Assembly: GCF_023700755.1 (NCBI RefSeq)
Contig: NZ_JAMKOJ010000014.1
Coordinates: 292 to 64,291, forward strand
Length of the DNA stretch: 64,000 nucleotides
DNA from: Allorhizobium sonneratiae
GTDB taxonomy: Bacteria > Pseudomonadota > Alphaproteobacteria > Rhizobiales > Rhizobiaceae
Direction: 5' to 3'
Shown here piece by piece: positions 60,129 through 64,000 of this stretch (the first letter of the stretch is position 1; every line of letters starts with the position of its first letter). Made by a program: the position numbers and the translations under genes. The notes under the pieces were generated by a model. The model worked only from the letters and a program-made list of their open reading frames with translations. It did no database searches and had not been told where the DNA came from.

Positions 60129-62318
60129 ATGATGGGGCTCATGATCGAGACACGGAAAAAGCAATGGATCGGCGGTATCGCCCTTCTGGCCTTGAGCACA
60201 GGAAGCGGCGTCATTGCCGCTCATGCCGATGACACGGCGACGAATTTATCGACGATTACGGTTGATGGCCAGACAGAAACGGCAACCGGACCGGTCGAGG
60301 GCTATGTGGCAAAACGCAGCGCCACCGGTTCCAAGTCCGACACGCCGCTCAAAGACATCCCGCAATCGGTCTCCGTGGTCGGCACGCAGGAAATGGAAGA
60401 TCGCGGCGTCACCAACAAGGTGGATGAGGCCCTGCGCTATACATCCGGCGTCTTCACCCAGCCCTTCGGCGCCGATGGCGACACCAACTGGTATTATATC
60501 CGTGGCTTCGATGCCACCCAGACCGGCACTTTCCTCGATGGGCTCAATCTCTGGAGCTATGGTTTCGCCGGCTTCCTCATCGATCCGGTGGCGCTGGAGC
60601 GGGTTGAAGTGCTGAAGGGACCGGCTTCAGTGCTCTATGGCGGCTCCAATCCCGGCGGCCTCGTCAACATGATCGGCAAACGCCCGACAGACGAAAAATT
60701 CCTGACAACGGAAACCGGCATCAACAATTACGGCAATGCCTATCTGACCTTCGACGGCGGCGATCAGATCAAGAACACGGATATGAGCTATCGTCTCACC
60801 GGCAAGATTGCCGGGGGCAATAAGGCCGCCGACGATACCAGCGATTTTCGCGGCGTGTTCATGCCGCAGCTGCAATGGTCGCCGGACGAAGGCACCAAGC
60901 TCAATGTCTATGCTTATTATTCCTATCTCGACCAGACATCCGGCACCAATGGCTTCTTTCCTTACGTCGGCACGGTGGAAAAAGCCTCCTTCGGCCGCAT
61001 CGATCCCAATGCCAATTATGGCGAGCCCGACAGCGACTATAGCTATTCGCGGCAATTCATGCTCGGCGCGGATTTCAGCCATGATCTCGACAATGGCTGG
61101 ACGCTGTCGCAAACCGCCCGCTACGGCTATCTCAACCGCTCGGAAAGCGCGCCCTATACCTATGGCTATTACGATCCGACGACCGGCAGCAATTATCTGC
61201 AAGAACCGACGAGTTCCGACGCCTATCTGACCCGGCTGGGCTTTGACCATCACACCGTGGTCAATTCCTTCGCGCTTGACAACCATCTGAACGGCAAGGT
61301 CGACACCGGTCCGGTGGACCATGATGTGACGGTCGGTATCGATTACAAATATTACAATCTCAACCAGATCCAGGCGAGCGCGCTCGATACGCCGATCAGC
61401 GCCACCAGTCCGGTCTATGGCGTGACCCAGCCCGCCAATGCCGTCTATCTGCATCAGGTGCTCGAACAGCATCAGCTCGGTCTTTACGGTCAGGACCAGA
61501 TGCATTTCGGCGACGGCTGGATCGCCACGCTCAACGGGCGTTACGATTATGTCCACACCTCCTCCGACGACCGCACCGCGACCAATGCCGATTACACCGC
61601 CAACAACAATGCGCTGAGCGGACGCGCGGGCCTCGCCTATGAATTTGCAAACGGCGTGACGCCCTATGCCAGCGTCGCGACCTTCTTCAATCCACAGATC
61701 GGCGTCACCTCCGGCGCACCGCTGAAGCCGGAAGAAGGCGAGCAATATGAGGCAGGCGTCAAATATGAGCCGACCTCTTTCAGCGGTTCGCTCACCGCTT
61801 CCGTGTTCCAGATCAACAAACGCAACTGGACGGTGACCGATCCGCTGACCTTCCTTTCCAGCCAGATCGGCGAGGTGCAGTCCAAGGGGTTCGAGCTGGA
61901 AGGCAAGGTCGATCTTGGCGACAACTGGAAGGCGCTTGCCTCCTTCACCTATCAGCATCTGGAAATTACTCGGCATTCCGATGCCTCGCTGATCGGCAAT
62001 TCGCCTTATCTCGTGCCGAAAGTGCTGGCTTCGGCCTGGCTGGACTACAGTTTTCCAGAAGGGATGCTGGAAGGCTTCAGCATCGGCGGCGGCGTGCGCT
62101 ATCAGGGCTCGTCCTGGGCCGATTACGCCAATACAAAGAAAGTGCCGGATGCCACCCTGTTCGATGCGGCGATCCGCTACAACCGGAAAGACTGGGGGGC
62201 AGCACTCAATATCGGCAATCTCTTCGACAAGCGCTATGTCGCCGGATGCCAGACGACGCTGGTCTGCGGTTACGGCGAAGGCAGGACCGTAACCTTGAAG
62301 ATTTCAAAACGCTGGTAA
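60129..62318 (+). CDS. TonB-dependent ferric siderophore receptor
   Basis: A receptor of up to 729 residues. The signal peptide ends near AAHADD, and a likely TonB box STITVDG follows. The plug domain has KDIPQSVSVVGTQEMEDRG, YYIRGFDATQTGTFLDGL and RVEVLKGPASVLYGGSNPGGLVNMIGKRP. A 22-strand-type barrel ends with the terminal aromatic residue (LKISKRW). No extra N-terminal signalling (STN) domain is present. The plug resembles the FhuA/FoxA group, in keeping with hydroxamate transport by fhuCDB. Three starts are possible (60129, 60132, 60141). Energy would come from TonB-ExbBD at 13759-16083 or another set. Confidence 0.92.
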   Translation: MMGLMIETRKKQWIGGIALLALSTGSGVIAAHADDTATNLSTITVDGQTETATGPVEGYVAKRSATGSKSDTPLKDIPQSVSVVGTQEMEDRGVTNKVDEALRYTSGVFTQPFGADGDTNWYYIRGFDATQTGTFLDGLNLWSYGFAGFLIDPVALERVEVLKGPASVLYGGSNPGGLVNMIGKRPTDEKFLTTETGINNYGNAYLTFDGGDQIKNTDMSYRLTGKIAGGNKAADDTSDFRGVFMPQLQWSPDEGTKLNVYAYYSYLDQTSGTNGFFPYVGTVEKASFGRIDPNANYGEPDSDYSYSRQFMLGADFSHDLDNGWTLSQTARYGYLNRSESAPYTYGYYDPTTGSNYLQEPTSSDAYLTRLGFDHHTVVNSFALDNHLNGKVDTGPVDHDVTVGIDYKYYNLNQIQASALDTPISATSPVYGVTQPANAVYLHQVLEQHQLGLYGQDQMHFGDGWIATLNGRYDYVHTSSDDRTATNADYTANNNALSGRAGLAYEFANGVTPYASVATFFNPQIGVTSGAPLKPEEGEQYEAGVKYEPTSFSGSLTASVFQINKRNWTVTDPLTFLSSQIGEVQSKGFELEGKVDLGDNWKALASFTYQHLEITRHSDASLIGNSPYLVPKVLASAWLDYSFPEGMLEGFSIGGGVRYQGSSWADYANTKKVPDATLFDAAIRYNRKDWGAALNIGNLFDKRYVAGCQTTLVCGYGEGRTVTLKISKRW

Positions 62319-62321
62319 ACC

Positions 62322-62870
62322 CTATGACCGCATCCGGCGACGCCACTGGCTTGGCGATTCGCCGGTCATGCGGCGAAACAGCCTGGAAAAATGGGCCTGA
62401 TCGGCCATGCCACAGGCAAGCGCCACCTGCGCCAGCGACTCATCCGTTTCCTGAAGCAGGCGTTTCGCCCGCGCCAATCGTCGCGACAACACATAGGCAT
62501 AGGGCGGCACACCGAAATGATGGCGAAAAGCCCGGCTGAAATGGCTGACGCTGAGACGGACCATGTCCGCCAGGTCCTCCATGCGGATCGGTTGATCGAG
62601 ACAGGCATCGACATGCCGGGCGATTCGGTCCGCCTGCCAGGGCGCCAGACCATAACGCGCAAGGGTCGGCTTCAGCGTCGCCCTTCGGCACAGCGTCGAC
62701 AACAGATGCTGGGCAGACACAATGCATTCCTGCATATGGGAAGGATCCGCCTCCGCCGAATGGCTCGCCTGTTCAAGCAAAAGCAGAATCTGCGCCGCCA
62801 TATCACTGGAAAGCAGAACCGTGTCCGGCAAATCTCCGTTGCCTGAGAACATAAGGTCATTGATCGACAT
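62322..62870 (-). CDS. AraC-family transcriptional regulator (short)
   Basis: A 182-residue AraC protein consisting mostly of the DNA-binding domain: helix-turn-helices RMEDLADMVRLSVSHFSRAFR and LAQVALACGMADQAHFSRLFRR. A short N-terminal part of about 75 residues has no recognisable sensor. Start at 62870 with AGAGG upstream. Its stop is three bases from the receptor stop (convergent), so read-through antisense effects are possible. The target is unknown. Confidence 0.85.
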   Translation of the reverse strand: MSINDLMFSGNGDLPDTVLLSSDMAAQILLLLEQASHSAEADPSHMQECIVSAQHLLSTLCRRATLKPTLARYGLAPWQADRIARHVDACLDQPIRMEDLADMVRLSVSHFSRAFRHHFGVPPYAYVLSRRLARAKRLLQETDESLAQVALACGMADQAHFSRLFRRMTGESPSQWRRRMRS

Positions 62871-63024
62871 GATGGATACCTCTTGTCCCATGATCGCGAA
62901 AGACCATCTGCCGGCAGAAAAACAATCCATGATTGCAGTCCTGCCGCAGGTCAAAGTTATCAGGCTGAAGAGATTGACAGGAGTTAAGACCTGTTAAGTT
63001 CCGTAAGTCGGATGGTGACCCCCT

Positions 63025-63930
63025 TTACAGGCGGCGCATCTGGCCGGGCGTCATGCCATATAGCATACGGAAATGCCGGTTGAAATGGCTCTGATCGGCA
63101 AAACCGCAGGCAAGCGCAACCTCGGCCAGGGAGCGATCGCTGTGGCGAACGAGATCGCTGGCGCGTTCCAACCTCTGGCGCAACAGCCAGCGATGCGGCG
63201 TCTCGCCCAGCGTCTCGCGAAAGGCGCGGATGAAATAGCTGCGCGACAGGCCGCAGGCTGCGGCCACCTCGGCGATGGAAATGTCATTGTCCATATTGGC
63301 CATCAGCAGGTCGCGGGCGCGCCTTTCCTGCTGGCGCGACAACCGCCCGCCCCGTCGTGTCACCTGTTCTGGCAGAACCTGACCATCGCCATAGCGCGTC
63401 AGGAGATGGACGCCGATCGCATGCATGACATGATCGAGAAAAAGCATGTTGACGGACGCCCTTGCCTCCAGTGTCGGCGCCATGGCATGCATCAGATTGG
63501 CCAGAACCGTGTCCTGTTCTCCAGCAAAATTGCGTATGCCGATGCCGGATGGCAAATGATGCTCTTCGGCAAGCTGGCGCAGACAGGAAGACGTCATCTC
63601 CAGGAGCATGAAATCAAAGGCACCAGCCAGATCGGCTTTATAGTCCTCATCGAAATTGCGCAGATAAACATCGCCTGCGGCAAAGCCGTGGGACGATGAG
63701 GCACGTCCGTGAAAAATCCGTCTTTGATGGCCGGAACGCAGGCTGACACCAATCAGCAGCCCCCGATCCGAGGCGGGCATCAGCACCTGAGAGATCACAT
63801 CCGAAGCTTTGCCCTTGCGATACAGGGTAAAATCGGGCCGGGAAAATTCCAGATCCGTGCCAAGCGCATGCGCCGAGCACCCCAGACCATCACGCTGGAC
63901 AGACGCCACTGCTGCAGAAGAAAGGCTCAT
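63025..63930 (-). CDS. AraC-family transcriptional regulator
   Basis: A 301-residue AraC protein with an N-terminal cupin-like sensor region (about 1-190) and a C-terminal DNA-binding domain (SIAEVAAACGLSRSYFIRAFR, and LAEVALACGFADQSHFNRHFRM). The target and ligand are unknown. It is 154 bases upstream of the other AraC gene on the same strand. The 70 bases beyond its start reach the window edge with nothing recognisable. Confidence 0.87.
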   Translation of the reverse strand: MSLSSAAVASVQRDGLGCSAHALGTDLEFSRPDFTLYRKGKASDVISQVLMPASDRGLLIGVSLRSGHQRRIFHGRASSSHGFAAGDVYLRNFDEDYKADLAGAFDFMLLEMTSSCLRQLAEEHHLPSGIGIRNFAGEQDTVLANLMHAMAPTLEARASVNMLFLDHVMHAIGVHLLTRYGDGQVLPEQVTRRGGRLSRQQERRARDLLMANMDNDISIAEVAAACGLSRSYFIRAFRETLGETPHRWLLRQRLERASDLVRHSDRSLAEVALACGFADQSHFNRHFRMLYGMTPGQMRRL

Positions 63931-64000
63931 CTGTCATCACCATCGTCTATGGCCTTTACATTGAAAAGCCGCAAATCGCCAAAGCCGAGACGATCCGACA

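Noticed and set aside
60627..61976. A 449-residue minus-strand frame, rich in Ile and Gly
   Set aside because: Antisense to the TonB-dependent receptor; no start signal and no known domain.

Overview
The window looks like a chromosome or large replicon of a Rhizobiaceae-type alphaproteobacterium (Hyphomicrobiales); the genus cannot be fixed from sequence alone. Supporting signs: a complete EcfG/NepR/PhyR general stress response core, an FrcBCA-type sugar transporter with a ROK regulator, RirA-type IRO boxes (TGA-N9-TCA), a cobalamin riboswitch, GC-rich third codon positions, and several copies of a two-palindrome intergenic repeat like the rhizobial RIME elements. I saw no rRNA, tRNA, CRISPR array or intact insertion sequence.

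Layout. 1-837: 5' part of a Cache-domain chemoreceptor running off the left edge. 1052-6018: ROK regulator and FucU-type mutarotase, divergent from an frcB-frcC-frcA sugar ABC transporter that ends at a strong terminator. 6559-7740: orphan Wza-like polysaccharide export lipoprotein. 7893-11060: cobalamin-riboswitch-controlled btuD-btuF-btuC. 11146-13734: Lrp-type regulator divergent from arginase and ornithine cyclodeaminase. 13759-16083: exbB-exbD-tonB. 16499-21637: general stress response locus (DUF1328 protein, nepR-ecfG, HWE kinase with a metallopeptidase, phyR), with two consensus EcfG promoters. 22115-33522: a long + strand island of redox and carbon-metabolism genes (YdeP-type molybdoenzyme, PoxB-like ThDP enzyme, enolase-superfamily protein, internally duplicated membrane protein, gluconate-dehydrogenase-subunit-3 protein, GMC flavoprotein, SDR, GH15). 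Two EcfG-like boxes lie in it, so I infer partial stress control.

33603-35519: a sugar isomerase and the wreck of a sugar ABC permease split at a RIME-like repeat. 35520-41015: oppABCDF peptide transporter. 41618-43448: cysteine-containing Rrf2 regulator and an FAD/NAD(P) protein. 43483-50953: methylmalonyl-CoA mutase, then a CoA-linked aromatic degradation cluster (SDR, cupin, Rid, thioesterase, SDR, monooxygenase/Old-Yellow-Enzyme fusion resembling 2-aminobenzoyl-CoA monooxygenase/reductase). 51533-55224: RbsACB-like sugar ABC transporter behind a perfect LacI-type operator. 55325-62318: hydroxamate-type siderophore uptake (fhuCDB, AraC regulator, TonB-dependent receptor) with an IRO box in front of each side. 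62322-63930: two more AraC regulators.

The genes interlock in places. TonB-ExbBD would energise the siderophore receptor. The B12 transporter would supply the cofactor of methylmalonyl-CoA mutase. The most novel candidate is the membrane-bound-looking FAD dehydrogenase module at 27373-30609. It has a GMC subunit with a CX5CX3C motif and a subunit-3 homologue, but no Tat signals and no cytochrome c. In the cytochrome's place is a membrane protein made of two 137-residue-offset repeats with paired histidines.
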